Position numbers and translations under genes: made by a program
DNA from: Gonapodya prolifera JEL478
Taxonomy: Eukaryota > Monoblepharomycota > Monoblepharidomycetes > Monoblepharidales > Gonapodyaceae
NCBI GenBank assembly: GCA_001574975.1
Contig: KQ965850.1
Span: 1 to 64,000 of the forward strand
Length of the DNA stretch: 64,000 nucleotides
Direction: 5' to 3'
Notes under the pieces: model-generated
The model's input: the letters and a program-made list of their open reading frames with translations, nothing else
Told to the model about the DNA's origin: nothing
Databases searched by the model: none
Shown here: one piece after another, positions 11,577 to 21,732 of the stretch
How the letters are laid out: the number at the start of each line of letters is the position of its first letter
Numbering within the stretch: the first letter of the stretch is position 1

Positions 11577-12485
11577 TGAGAACAATGCGTTATTGCGCTT
11601 TGATCTGTGTCATCACTCCCGAGATTGAAACCTTGTCAATCAAGATTGCGGTTCACTGAACGTTTGTTATGCANCAACAGTGTGCGTCCCTAATAGATGT
11701 AGTATTGAAGTATGTGTGCGCAAATTTAGAATCCCAGTATAGCATCTGCGTTTTGCAATCAGTTGAATACTGAGAGTACCAATTTTGCTGAAGTTGGGTA
11801 AATAACTCCACGAGAAGCAGTCCAACTCAAGCGAAACTTTGAGGATGCAACATCAATAATAATGTGCAAAGACTGACGTTGCTGAAGCCGCGATACTATA
11901 CTTTGTTCTGCATCGTCGGCCCCATGAATTACATTACTGTCACCATAGCCTCAGGTGACATCCATTGACATGGTATATATAGTGTGAGGTGTTAAGTGCT
12001 GTGCCACTACTGTGGTCATGTATTTAGATGNTGAGAACAATGCGTTATTGCGCTTTGATCTGTGTCATCACTCCCGAGATTGAAACCTTGTCAATCAAGA
12101 TTGCGGTTCACTGAACGTTTGTTATGCANCAACAGTGTGCGTCCCTAATAGATGTAGTATTGAAGTATGTGTGCGCAAATTTAGAATCCCAGTATAGCAT
12201 CTGCGTTTTGCAATCAGTTGAATACTGAGAGTACCAATTTTGCTGAAGTTGGGTAAATAACTCCACGAGAAGCAGTCCAACTCAAGCGAAACTTTGAGGA
12301 TGCAACATCAATAATAATGTGCAAAGACTGACGTTGCTGAAGCCGCGATACTATACTTTGTTCTGCATCGTCGGCCCCATGAATTACATTACTGTCACCA
12401 TAGCCTCAGGTGACATCCATTGACATGGTATATATAGTGTGAGGTGTTAAGTGCTGTGCCACTACTGTGGTCATGTATTTAGATG
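11577..12485. other. assembly artefact: 454-bp exact duplication around one N
   Basis: Bases 11577-12030 and 12032-12485 appear identical, including an N at the same relative place (11674 and 12129), and are separated by a single N (12031). Real duplications do not share an undetermined base. This is the signature of two overlapping contig ends joined without merging. Confidence 0.93.
11938..12030 (+). repeat. partial copy of solo LTR D (artefactual)
   Basis: The first 93 bp of LTR D, present only because of the duplicated contig end. It stops at the joining N and should vanish on reassembly. Confidence 0.85.
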
Positions 12486-12633
12486 AGTGCACCTGCAGGG
12501 CGTGCCCCAAGTTTGGTGTCACGTTCCTGCAGGTGAGTTCTGTGTGCGCTACAACATATTATGTATGTTTGATCATATATATACACGTTCCTGCAGTTTA
12601 CAGGCTCGTGCAGCTCACCTAGGTTGTGTAGCA
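12393..12633 (+). repeat. solo LTR D (241 bp) with 5-bp target duplication
   Basis: Runs TGTCACCATAG...TTGTGTAGCA on the plus strand and is flanked on both sides by ATTAC (12388-12392 and 12634-12638). No internal element sequence is attached. It interrupts one 304-bp tandem unit. Its 228-bp overlap with LTR A is identical in inverse orientation. Confidence 0.93.
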
Positions 12634-13728
12634 ATTACGCCGGCAAAGATATCTGCTCACTCAGTGGTTGAAATTTAACGAAAGTAAGCGGCCCTAAAAG
12701 ATATAATAATGGAGTATGCATCGGCAAAAATTCACATCTCTGAATAGCTTCTGAGCCTTGCAGTGAGCTAAAACAAGAAGATGCTAATGCAGTCATGTAC
12801 TGATGGAAATTGCACTCAAAGCTGTGAATAACTCCACGAGGAGTAGTCCAATTCAAATGAGACTTTAAGGGTGCAATATCACATATATTGAGCGTAGAAT
12901 CTCGCTGAGAACGCTTTGTTGTTACGTTTTGGTCTGTGTCCCCGCTCCCAAGGTTGAAACCTTGTCAATCAAGATTGCGGCTCACTGAGCGATTCAAATG
13001 TAACAACAATGTGCGTCTCTGATAGATATAGTAATGAAGTATTCGTGCGCAATAATTTGGATACCAGAATAGCGTCTGCGTCTTGCAATAAGCTGAATAC
13101 TGAGAGTACCAATTTTGCTGAAATTGTGTGAATAACTCCACGAGAAGCAGTTCAAATCAAGCGAAATTTCGAGGATGCAACATCAATTTAATGTGCAAAG
13201 AGTGACACTGCTTACACCGCGATATTGCGCTTTGTTCTGCGTCGTCAACCCCATGACTAAAATTACGCCGGCAGTGATGTCTGCTCACTCAGTGTTTGAA
13301 ATTCAGCAAAAACATGCGGTCCTGATAGACATTGCACGGAAGTATGTGTCTGCTGAAGATCTCATCTCTGCAGAGCTTCTGCGTCTTGCAATCAGCTGAA
13401 TACTGAGAATAAAAATTTGCTGACACTTCTGTGAATAACTCGACGAGTAGTAGTCCAATCAAAGCGAAAATTCGAGGGTGCATTAGAGATTGTAATATGC
13501 AACGAGTTGTTGTGCTTGAATTGCGATATGTGGATTCGTTCTGCGTCGCCGATCCCGTTTTCAAAATTACGCCAGGAGAGATTGCTGCTCACTGAGTGAT
13601 TCACTTCAGAAAGCAACGCGTCGCCTCAATAGATATTGTAATTGGGCGCGTGCCTGCTAAAAATCACGTCCCTGTCTAGCTTCTGAACCTTGCAGTCAGC
13701 TAAAAACAGGGAAGGAAGTTTGGCATAA

Positions 13729-13968
13729 TGCTACACAACCTAGGTGAGCTGCACGAGCCTGTAAACTGCAGGAACGTGTATATATGATCAGATGTACATA
13801 GCAAGACGTAATGTGCATAGAACTCACCTGCAGGAACGTGATGCCAAACTTAGGGCACGTCCTGCAGGTGTGCACATCTAAACCCGCGGCCACAGTAGTG
13901 GCACAGCAGCTAATACCCAACACTCATACTACACTATATACTCCACGTTAGTGGATGTCAGTGTGACA
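13729..13968 (-). repeat. LTR E (240 bp)
   Basis: Near-identical partner of LTR B in the same orientation (two differences). It truncates the last 304-bp tandem unit on its left and abuts an unrelated coding fragment on its right. Flanks CATAA and TACCT are not a target duplication. Confidence 0.9.
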
Positions 13969-13970
13969 TA

Positions 13971-14275
13971 CCTGTTTTATTCAAAAATTTTGAAGATGCC
14001 ATTACTGTTTGTGCCAAGAAGAATATTCAGCATGCAGACTCTGAGTCTTCTGATGAAGATGAGATATCTAGTGGGTTACCATTGAATGTTTCACCAAAGT
14101 CTTTAACAAACTTTTGGACTTTCAAGGACACCAAGCACACCACCCCAGGAGGGGTCCTGGTAGGCCTGCAACAGCTACAAATGTGCCAAGATCAAGGTCT
14201 TTGGGTCCTAGGAACAAGCGTAAGAAGGGCACAGATGATGAGGGAAGTGGTAGAAAGTTGAGAACTAGGAAATAA
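13971..14275 (+). pseudogene. C-terminal coding fragment, unknown family
   Basis: An open frame begins right at LTR E and encodes an acidic stretch (HADSESSDEDE, about 14030-14065). After a frame change near 14140 it continues as a basic tail rich in R and K that stops at about 14273. The acid-then-basic tail recalls nuclear proteins or transposase C-termini, but no family was recognised. The 5' part is lost at the LTR. Confidence 0.35.
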
Positions 14276-14545
14276 AATTTACACAAAGTGTAATCTACTT
14301 TTCCTTTTCAATGGAAAAAAATCCTGTGGTACTGCACAAAGAATTTTGGTTCAGAAGGGGTGGGGGTACTTCTCTCAAACATGGGGGTATCTCTGTACAG
14401 GGGTGGTAAGTGAGCGATGGGACAGTATGCATCCTGTGGATCAGCACCACGCTAATAAATCATTGATATCGTAGGGTTAGAATCCACGCTGCCCCTGCAG
14501 CCAACGTCAATTGTGGATCAACAACAAAGGGGAATGTGGGACACT
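14276..14545. other. no gene seen
   Basis: AT-rich stretch with stops in all frames and a few G-runs (14355-14405). It could contain a 5' exon of the membrane protein that follows. Confidence 0.4.
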
Positions 14546-14548
14546 TAG

Positions 14549-15271
14549 ACTGCAGCTATTGCATGGATTTGGAAGTGGCCTGTGGTTCAAGTAGAAAGCA
14601 AAAATCTCGCAGTGGCCAAAGGGGTAACCAACAAACTTGCAGATGATCTTCTCCAGCTTAATTCTGGAGGAGAAATTACTAGCACCTGCAGACCCATCAT
14701 CCTGTTCATTGCAAGAGCTATTGTGCAAACACCAATAGCAGTTGTCATTCTCTGTTATATCTGGATATCCTTATCAATTGTTTTTGTGGCTGCTTCATTT
14801 TCGATTTGGGCAAATTTGTCAAATAGTTCGAGCTGGCAGAACATTGTTGACACTGCAATGGAACATCTCCACCCAGAATTAATCTTTGTTATCATGGGTA
14901 TTTGTGCCTTTGCACTTACTTGGACACTTTGGAGGTGCTATTATGCCTCAACTCCATGGAGCCTTGTTGGTGTATCTTTATGGTCGCTCTTTTATGTGGG
15001 GAGTGGCGCAATCATTTATTTGATTGGGTACTACATTATTCTTCCATTCGTGCGTGGTTACAATGACACTCATTGCTTCATGATTGGGATTTTTATTGTT
15101 GGTGTTTGTGTGCTGACGGCCTATAGCGTGGAAGTGCACATGATAGTCAGTATTCTGGTGGGTCAGATTTGGAAGAATTTTAACGTCATCATTGCGACAG
15201 CACTGAATGATTTTGGTAGTGCATGTGTTGCATGTGTCACCATTCAACTACTAGCAGCAGTAGTGAAATGA
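14549..15271 (+). CDS. multi-span membrane protein, unknown (5' end unresolved)
   Basis: The frame is open from 14549 to the TGA at 15269-15271. No ATG occurs near its start (the first in-frame ATG is 14858), so an upstream exon is likely; a TTAG acceptor-like site lies at 14545-14548. The product has a short polar N-terminus and then about six hydrophobic segments: about 14695-14740, 14755-14815, 14880-14930, 14960-15030, 15075-15125 and 15140-15170. No enzyme or transporter motif was found. It sits alone in the transposon island and shares its AT-rich composition, so it may be lineage-specific or element-borne. Function unknown. Confidence 0.45.
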   Translation, partial: TAAIAWIWKWPVVQVESKNLAVAKGVTNKLADDLLQLNSGGEITSTCRPIILFIARAIVQTPIAVVILCYIWISLSIVFVAASFSIWANLSNSSSWQNIVDTAMEHLHPELIFVIMGICAFALTWTLWRCYYASTPWSLVGVSLWSLFYVGSGAIIYLIGYYIILPFVRGYNDTHCFMIGIFIVGVCVLTAYSVEVHMIVSILVGQIWKNFNVIIATALNDFGSACVACVTIQLLAAVVK

Positions 15272-15771
15272 GATGCAAAATACATTACTAGACAATACAA
15301 AATTGTAACGAACCCCAAGATGACAAGTAGCTCAGCCCAAGTAGTTCTGTTGCCCATGGGGTTCCACAGGGTGGCCACTGTGTTTGCACAGATGGGAAGC
15401 CCCAGTGTCTTCGTACAGTGTTCATAGTAAGTACAAGTGGTTGGTGGATATGCGGAGGTGTAGTTTCAATGTTGAAATAAAATAATATTAAATATATAAA
15501 AATACTTATTAAACAACCTACGTTCGCAGAGCTCTTGTATGTTTCTCTCTGGACCCACATTTGTGTACTCTTTTTGTCCTGAGTGTGCACTGGCCAAAGA
15601 AAGTGACATGTAGTTTGAACACGCAGGGTAACATGCCCTGCCTAAGTGCGGATCGTTCCTAACCCCACACAAATTTTTTTTCACACAGTCAAGTGTAAGG
15701 TACATGATCAATGGTGTCCACGACATGTTGCCCATATGAACGCAAGAGAATCCTCTTCCTGACTCCACGCC
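15272..15771. other. no gene seen
   Basis: AT-rich sequence with only short frames on either strand and nothing recognisable. Confidence 0.4.
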
Positions 15772-16817
15772 TTAGAGCAAAACATCTGCAATGCGACCCG
15801 CGCCTCGCTCAAGTAATAAACTGACTACGTCAGTGTGACCTTTGGACGAAGCCCATCAAAGCGCAATTTTGTTTCTTGCGTGGATGTCCGCGCCGCTGTT
15901 GAGCAATAGCCTGACTACATCAATATGTCCATTCACAGATGCCAACTGGAGGGCACTTCCATTATCAGTGTGAACATTTGCACCGCGCTCAAGCAATAGG
16001 CTCACTATGTCAATGTGTCCACATCGCAACGCACATATGACTGTGTTATCATCCTCTGTGTGAACATCTGCGCCACAGTCAAGTAAAAGCCTCACTATGT
16101 CAATATGTCTGTACACGGACGTCAGTCAAAGTGCGCGGTTCTTTTTTACGTGGATGTCAGCGCTGCAGTCAAGCAATAGCCTGGCTACCTCAATATGACC
16201 ATTCCCCGATGCTGATATTCATGCGCTTTCGTTTCTTGCGTGAGCGTCACTGCCACGGTTGCGTAACAGGCTCACTACATTAATGTGTCCACTTTTGCGC
16301 CGCCTGCACGAGTGCAAGGCCATTGTCCGCATGAACATCTTTGCCGCGGTCGAGCAATAGTCTGACTATGTCAATGTGTCCTTTTGCCGACGCCCGCATG
16401 AGTGCGCGGTCGTCATTTAGGCGTGAATATCTACGCCGCGGTCAAGTAAAAGCATTACTACGTCAATGCGTCCATACTTCGCTCCAGATCTAAGAGTTTC
16501 ATCACTTAATGCACGAATGTCTGCCCCCTGTTTGAAGAGCATCTTGACTACGTTGACGTGTCCATTCCGGGCAGCATATTGAAGTGCGCAGTCACCAAGG
16601 CAGTGAATATCCGCACCGTGGTCAAGTAGGTACTCTGCGACGGCGTCTGCTCCACGCGCACACTCCTCCACAAATGCATGATTTACACTTCCATAATGGT
16701 GTGCTGTAATCTGGTCTGGTGCCCCAGCGATAGCAGTCTGTTAAGCACTCCGAGTCCAAGGCGTGTGGAGCAGAGCTTTGCAATTTTGACAATGATTTCA
16801 GTAGGAATGACGTACAT
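15772..16817 (-). pseudogene. F-box/ankyrin-repeat protein (dead)
   Basis: Minus strand. An ATG at 16817 starts an F-box-like segment, IPTEIIVKIAKLCSTR, followed by about nine ankyrin repeats with the usual GHIDIVRLLLDRGADIHA core. Such proteins normally act as substrate adaptors of SCF ubiquitin ligases. The frame is destroyed by changes near 16700, 16419 and 16290 and by in-frame TGA at 16219-16221, 16126-16128 and 15856-15858. All three TGA fall where a CGA arginine codon would fit the repeat. The last repeat ends with TAA at 15772. I chose the start because it gives the F-box-like peptide directly before the repeats. Clearly decayed. Confidence 0.8.
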
Positions 16818-17943
16818 ATTGAAGTACCAAGAGTTTACTCTGATCTTTTTATATAGTGAAGACTTTGTAAATTATTATCTTTTCTGGAAGAATAATGACC
16901 AAAGTAAACTAATTTAAATGCACTTTCAAAGTGCGCTCCAAAAGTACGGATTACAATACTTTTCAACAAGCTGCTGAAATTGCACACAAGCTATGCAAAG
17001 TACTTCATGTAAGTGTTCATCCACGCTGCCATGGGGCATCAGCAACATACAATTTTGGGTGCAAACTTGGCAGGTTACCACCAAGCATTTGGGGAGTCGT
17101 GAAGCTCTTCTGGGGTGTACCTTCAAGGGAGGTGATGTGTTAATATACCCTAAGCTCCCTGGTGGTGAAGAGTACCCCGAATTAACAGCACACGTAGACT
17201 ACCCTCGATGTGAAGAGAGCCCTACATCACCTGACGTAGAGCCAGAGCACCCTCTCTCATTCCGCGAACGTGGCCCTTGGCATTTTATGCTCCATTCTGG
17301 TTTTGGTGAGGACGGTCAGCAAAAGTTTGGCACAAGACAGGTTGCAGCTCAAACCAGTGTTGTCATCCGGAGAATCGTCTCGAAATCTTATGTGATCATT
17401 TCCCTGATCACGTGGGCTGTGGCGCGATAAGCCAATTCAGCCGTGGGTGATCTTTTTTCAGGGACTTCTTCCCCGCACATCAATCATCGCACGCTTGACC
17501 CTCGCCTTGCGCGACACCGGACACCGGAAAAAAGGAACGTGGGAGCGGATTCGTGACATCATCGAGGTGGGTGGGCTCGAATCACGTGATGAGGGTGTGT
17601 GTGGGGGTGAGCGGTGCCCCGTGATCGGGAACGTGGAAGGGCGATGCGGACGCGGAGGGGACGCGGAGGGCGTGCCGGTGGCGAGGTGGTGGCAGGATGC
17701 AGTGGGCGATGGGCCGGAGAGGGCGCGATGGGCGTGTGCGGCGTGGAAAGGGTGGGAAGACGGAAACACGGTTTGGTTCCGACGCCGGAGAAAAGTACAC
17801 GCCCATCGGACGCGGCGGGCACGGCGGGAGTCGAACACACACTCTCCTTTGTCTCAACGCTATTCGTAACGGCTAACCCACCCACATCTCTTCCCTTTTC
17901 CCTCTTCACTCGTCCCTCTTCTCCCTCCCGTTACACCAGAACA
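16818..17943 (+). other. edge of the island; weak ORF of unknown nature
   Basis: A plus frame at about 16993-17430 (up to 145 codons) reads like protein in its middle (GGDVLIYPKLPGGEEYPELT) but has no clear start, family or splice pattern; a neighbouring frame covers 16931-17143. It may be the remnant of a mobile-element gene. From about 17450 the sequence becomes GC-rich upstream region for the gene at 17944. Confidence 0.25.
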
Positions 17944-19192
17944 ATGACAGCCCTCACACACAACCTCTCCTCCCTCCTCTCAGACACTCCGCCGCGCTTC
18001 TCACTCGCCCACCGCCCGCCATCGACCGATATTCCGCGTGCGCGCACCTCGACCTCTCCCTCCCTCTCCACTCACACGGGCATGCCGCACTCTAACTCAC
18101 GCTCCTCTCTCTCCGCACTCGCTCACGGTCTCGCCGCGAACAAACACGCCCACGCCCAGACAACGCTACTCCGTGACGCACCCCCCGCGCAATCCCCTCC
18201 AACCTCGACCCGCCGCCCGCTCCGCAGATCATCCTCGGCGGTTCATCCGTTCACCGAACCCTCCTTACGCATTCTCATTCCCTTGACCGACGCCAACCCT
18301 AACTCCGGTGCTGACGACACCAACCCCGACGCCGACGCTGCCGCCACCACCGGGGCTCCCACCACCGACGCCAACGACGAACCCCTCTCACCCTCCGCTC
18401 GCGCAACAGCCCGCGCAGCCCTCCTGCGTCGGCAAGTCGCCGCAATCAAGCGGGAGCACCGCTCTCTCCTCCGTTCTTCCACCGCCACTTCTTCTTCCCC
18501 TTCCTCCTCTTCAGCGCCCAAGGCAGCAACAGCAGCAGCAGTAGGAGCAGCAGTAGGAGCAGTGGCGACGGGCGTGGTGGTCGTGCCCGTAGCGGTGGGG
18601 GTGAGGGGTGTGGCGAGGGTGGCGAAATTGGTGACGGATTTCGTTACGGGGTTTGTGAGTATCCTGTCGTGGCGGCGAGTGACGGGGGTGGGTGAGGATA
18701 TCCAGGCCTAAGCGCGGTAGCGCCGACCAAAGAGGACCAAAGGACAAAGTGGAATTGGAGGATGTCGCCCGATCATCCGTGTACTTCAGCGTCCCAATTA
18801 CTTACTCACACCCACCTCCACCCCAGATCTCCATCCCAACCCCAACCCCACCCGAACCGCGCGTCCAATGCGAGACCCTCACATGGCCCGCCCTGCAGCG
18901 ACGGCATCGGCAGGAGCGGTTGGCGCGGTTGCGGGCCGAGGGGAGAGTTCCTCCTGCTCATGCTCTTGCTCCTGATGCCCAGACACCCCCTTGGGCCGAC
19001 CCCGCCACCACCGCGACCGCGAGCGAAGACGCGCCCCCCACATGGACACCCCCACCCCGCCCCCCGCCCACGACCACCCCGCACCGCCCACCCCGAGCGC
19101 CGGGGAGTGGAAGTGCAAGGTGGCGGGACAGCGTGGCGAGTATGGTGAGCGTGGTGGATGTGAGGGGTGGGAGGGGGGTTGTTGGGGTGTGA
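17944..19192 (+). CDS. Ser/Pro-rich protein with one membrane segment, unknown
   Basis: ATG at 17944 follows a short leader. Exon 1 (17944-18654) encodes a Ser/Thr/Pro-rich, Ala-rich N-terminal 170 residues, then a glycine/valine hydrophobic stretch (AVGAAVGAVATGVVVVPVAVGV, about 18530-18600). A GTGAGT donor at 18655 and a CCCCAG acceptor ending 18826, with a CTTAC-type branch site, give a phase-0 intron of 172 nt; exon 2 (18827-19192) is Pro-rich. If the intron is not used the frame ends at 18711. No known domain was seen. The membrane segment suggests an anchored protein with a low-complexity cytoplasmic part. Confidence 0.5.
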
Positions 19193-20051
19193 AAGGGGGG
19201 GGTGAGAGAGGGCGGAGGTGTACAGGGGAGAGGGAACAAGGGAGGGAGGGGGAAGGAATGGAAGGGAATGGAAGGGAGAGATGGTTGAGTGGAGTTGAGT
19301 ACCGATGGAGTCATGCGTAGACTGGACACTGGCAAGGAGGAGGACGTGGAGCACAAGTACAAGTACAAGTACGGACAAGACAAGACACTGAACGGGGGAT
19401 AGAGCTCGTACGAGCGAGCGTAGACTAAATAAGAGTAGAACGAGTCGTACAAGTAACCTAGAAGTAACCTAGACGGACACGCGCGTGCGTGTGTCCTCGT
19501 CGTCGTCGCTGTATTTGGGCTGTTTGTTTTCTTATGTTTTTCGAATGTGTGGTGGTATATAGAATAATAGAACGGTCGGTGACTCGTAACAGTAGCAGTA
19601 GCAATTGGCAGGCGCGAAACGAGATGAAGGAAGGAAAACGAAACGAGTGCATTGTGCAAAGTTGGAACATCTCAAAGTCGTGTGAAATTCACTGCTATAA
19701 TGTACAACGTCGTGCAACTAATAAAAATTCGTCTATGGGACCAGCCCTGCTCTGTTCTGTTCATCAAGTCCGTTTTGCGTGTCCGCGAGCTTTCAGCGCT
19801 CTGCTCCGCTCCGCGTGTGATAAAATCCTCCAGTGCAGGTTATGTCCCTTCCTGCCCCAATAAAGTCACACGTCCAACGTCTAAATATGTGTCCAGAGAT
19901 CTTGAATGCATTTCACCGCTCTCTATCACTCACGTGTGTGCACTTGCTCTAAGCCATGAGCAGTCCTGCTTCCTGCTTCAACCCCCGCGGATGTATAACA
20001 ACACCGTTCACACACAACACACACATGTCCATCACACCGCCGCGTTCCCCC
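19193..20051. other. no gene seen
   Basis: Spacer with G-rich stretches, a short GTACAA-type microsatellite (19355-19373) and long but featureless frames. It separates convergent genes, so it probably holds two 3' ends. Confidence 0.5.
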
Positions 20052-21266
20052 TCACACTCCCCTCCCCTCCCAACTACCTCTGGGATCCGCCACGGGCGTC
20101 CACAACCTCATACCTCCACCAGCTCTCCCCGCCCCCTGCACGGCCAGCCCGCCCGAACTCCCCGTCGACGACCTGGGCCCGATTGTAGGCGACTCCCCGC
20201 CACTCCCGCCCGAACTGTACAAGCTGCCCAGACTCTCGCTCGAGCGCGGAGGGTGCGGGGAGTACCAGAGCGGGGCTGGGATGGGCGGGGGGAGGGGCAC
20301 GGCGGCCGCGGCGCCGGCGGCGTGTGGTGGTTCGGCTGAGGGTGCGGTCCCTGCGAAGGGATAATTGATCGCCGTGGACGCCGACGGTGTGGAGGCCAGT
20401 GAGGCGAGCGAGGAGGATCGTCGGTGGCCCCATGGGCGCCATGACGGGTTGGAGGAGTGGCTTGACCCTGTTGGTGCGAGGGTGAGTTGGCGGGAGTGGG
20501 AGTGGGACTCGGGGGAGAAGGACGGATCGGGATCGGGATGGGTGGACGCAGCAGTAGCAGCAAGTGGAGGAAGAGATGCTGGTTGGTGGGGTGCGTCGGC
20601 TATCGAGGTGATGGATGGGGAGTGCCAGTGGATTGTGTTAAAAGAAGATTCTTGCTTTAGGGAAGGATTGTTTGCGGCTTGAATGGGCAGGCTTGGGCTT
20701 TGCGACGGGGAGCGCTGGGCGGCCACCGCGGACGCCGAGGCCAGGCGTGCGCGGCGAGGGCGAGCCGGCAACGTCGACGAGCCCCAGGCACCTCGCAGAG
20801 GCGTGAGCGAGCTCAAAAGAGACCCCGGCGCGGTCGCAGAGCGGGTCATCCCGTGCGGGCCCAGGGGGGAGTTGCCGTGCGTCCGGCTGATCCTCTGGAT
20901 GGACAGCGAACGCCCACCGCCCAGGACATGCTGCCGCGCCACGGTCACCGAGGTCAGCGATTGGTGCTCATTCATTGTCATCTCTGGCTTTCCTTGGGCA
21001 TTCCGTCTGCGCCGGCGTAGGCACGTGATGATTGCGCCCGTTACGGCGAGAGTGACCAGGACTGCGGTGACTGATGCCAGGGCTATCAGGCGCACGGGGG
21101 AGAGAATGGGCGGCTCGAACGGCGTCGCGGTGCCGGGCTGGGGTTGTGCGTGTGCGTCAGGGATGAGATGAAGAAGGGTGCCCGCAGCCGCAAGAATCAG
21201 GGACGCGGAAATGTGACGCGTGCGTGTCGATGCCGCGACTGCGGATGGATGTTGCATGTTGCGCAA
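20052..21266 (-). CDS. type-I single-pass membrane protein, unknown
   Basis: Intronless frame of 404 codons. The N-terminus has a signal-peptide-like segment (SLILAAAGTLLHLIPDAHA, residues about 22-41). A short lumenal part rich in Pro precedes one membrane span (LIALASVTAVLVTLAVTGAIITCL, about 61-84) and a CLRRRRRN stop-transfer. The remaining 310 residues are Ser/Pro/Ala-rich and probably cytoplasmic. A second ATG three codons in could also serve. The layout (signal, short ectodomain, one span, long disordered tail) is common for fungal wall-stress sensors, but no WSC or mucin-like Cys domain is present, so the role is open. Confidence 0.6.
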   Translation of the reverse strand: MRNMQHPSAVAASTRTRHISASLILAAAGTLLHLIPDAHAQPQPGTATPFEPPILSPVRLIALASVTAVLVTLAVTGAIITCLRRRRRNAQGKPEMTMNEHQSLTSVTVARQHVLGGGRSLSIQRISRTHGNSPLGPHGMTRSATAPGSLLSSLTPLRGAWGSSTLPARPRRARLASASAVAAQRSPSQSPSLPIQAANNPSLKQESSFNTIHWHSPSITSIADAPHQPASLPPLAATAASTHPDPDPSFSPESHSHSRQLTLAPTGSSHSSNPSWRPWGHRRSSSLASLASTPSASTAINYPFAGTAPSAEPPHAAGAAAAVPLPPPIPAPLWYSPHPPRSSESLGSLYSSGGSGGESPTIGPRSSTGSSGGLAVQGAGRAGGGMRLWTPVADPRGSWEGRGV

Positions 21267-21732
21267 GGAGTGCGAGAGCTGGTGACGGTTGGATGAGGCA
21301 GGTGGGGCGCGAAGGTTTGGCAGGGGAATGTGTCACCGATCAATGAACCCAAATGGGGATAAATTCAAACCACAACCTGGCCACCGTAGGAACAACTTTG
21401 CTCATCGAACGACAGGACAGACAACCACCTTTCCTTCCCACAAGTGCACCACAATTTCTAAACATAAGCCCCACAGTCTCTCTACATACATGTTAGCTTC
21501 TTAAATTCCCTTGAGCCCCTCGTTGACCCCACAACTCTCCCAACCCTGACCACATTCGTGCTTAGCGTTCCGTTCTTCCGCCAGAATTTTGATCTGATCT
21601 CCTGTAATTCAATTTAGGCTCGGTGTACATCTGTCGTGCATGGTTTGGACCTTGGCCAGAATGGTCACATCGCAAGTGTATTCAGAGGATACATTTTCAC
21701 ACCCTTTCGTTTCCCCCCATTTTCAAGAGCAT
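21267..21732. other. no gene seen
   Basis: Upstream region of the minus-strand gene at 20052-21266 and 3' region of the secreted-protein gene. No frame of interest. Confidence 0.5.

Larger units (their letters stand above)
11461..13728. repeat. 304-bp tandem repeat array
   Basis: The anchor GTGAATAACTCCACGAG recurs, with small changes, at 11495, 11798, 12824, 13128 and 13431, a spacing of 303-304 bp. The 11798-12824 interval falls to about 325 bp once the 455-bp assembly duplication and the 246-bp solo LTR insertion are removed. Each unit also has a CTGCTCACTCAGTG-like block, a TGATAGATATAGTAATGAAGTATG-like block and a TTGCAATCAGCTGAATACTGAGAG-like block. Units differ by roughly 10-25%. The last unit is cut by LTR E. 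No coding potential was seen. Confidence 0.85.
10812..13968 (-). mobile_element. candidate non-autonomous LTR element with satellite-like interior
   Basis: Two near-identical 240-bp LTRs in the same orientation (E upstream, B downstream on the minus strand) flank about 2.7 kb, or about 2.2 kb after removing the assembly duplication. The interior has no gag or pol and consists mostly of 304-bp tandem units. A polypurine-like tract on the minus strand precedes LTR B. No clear primer binding site follows LTR E and the outer flanks (AGGTA / ACCTG) do not match, so recombination between LTRs is the alternative. Confidence 0.5.

Noticed and set aside
11461-13728. CRISPR-like array
   Set aside because: Units of 304 bp with diverged copies and no short identical repeats or spacers; eukaryotic context.
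17459-17869. Overlapping 90-140 codon frames on both strands
   Set aside because: GC-rich upstream sequence of the gene at 17944; no start, family or splice support.
18806-19659. Long minus-strand frames (up to 233 codons)
   Set aside because: Pro/Leu-rich shadows of G-rich plus-strand sequence with no conserved feature.
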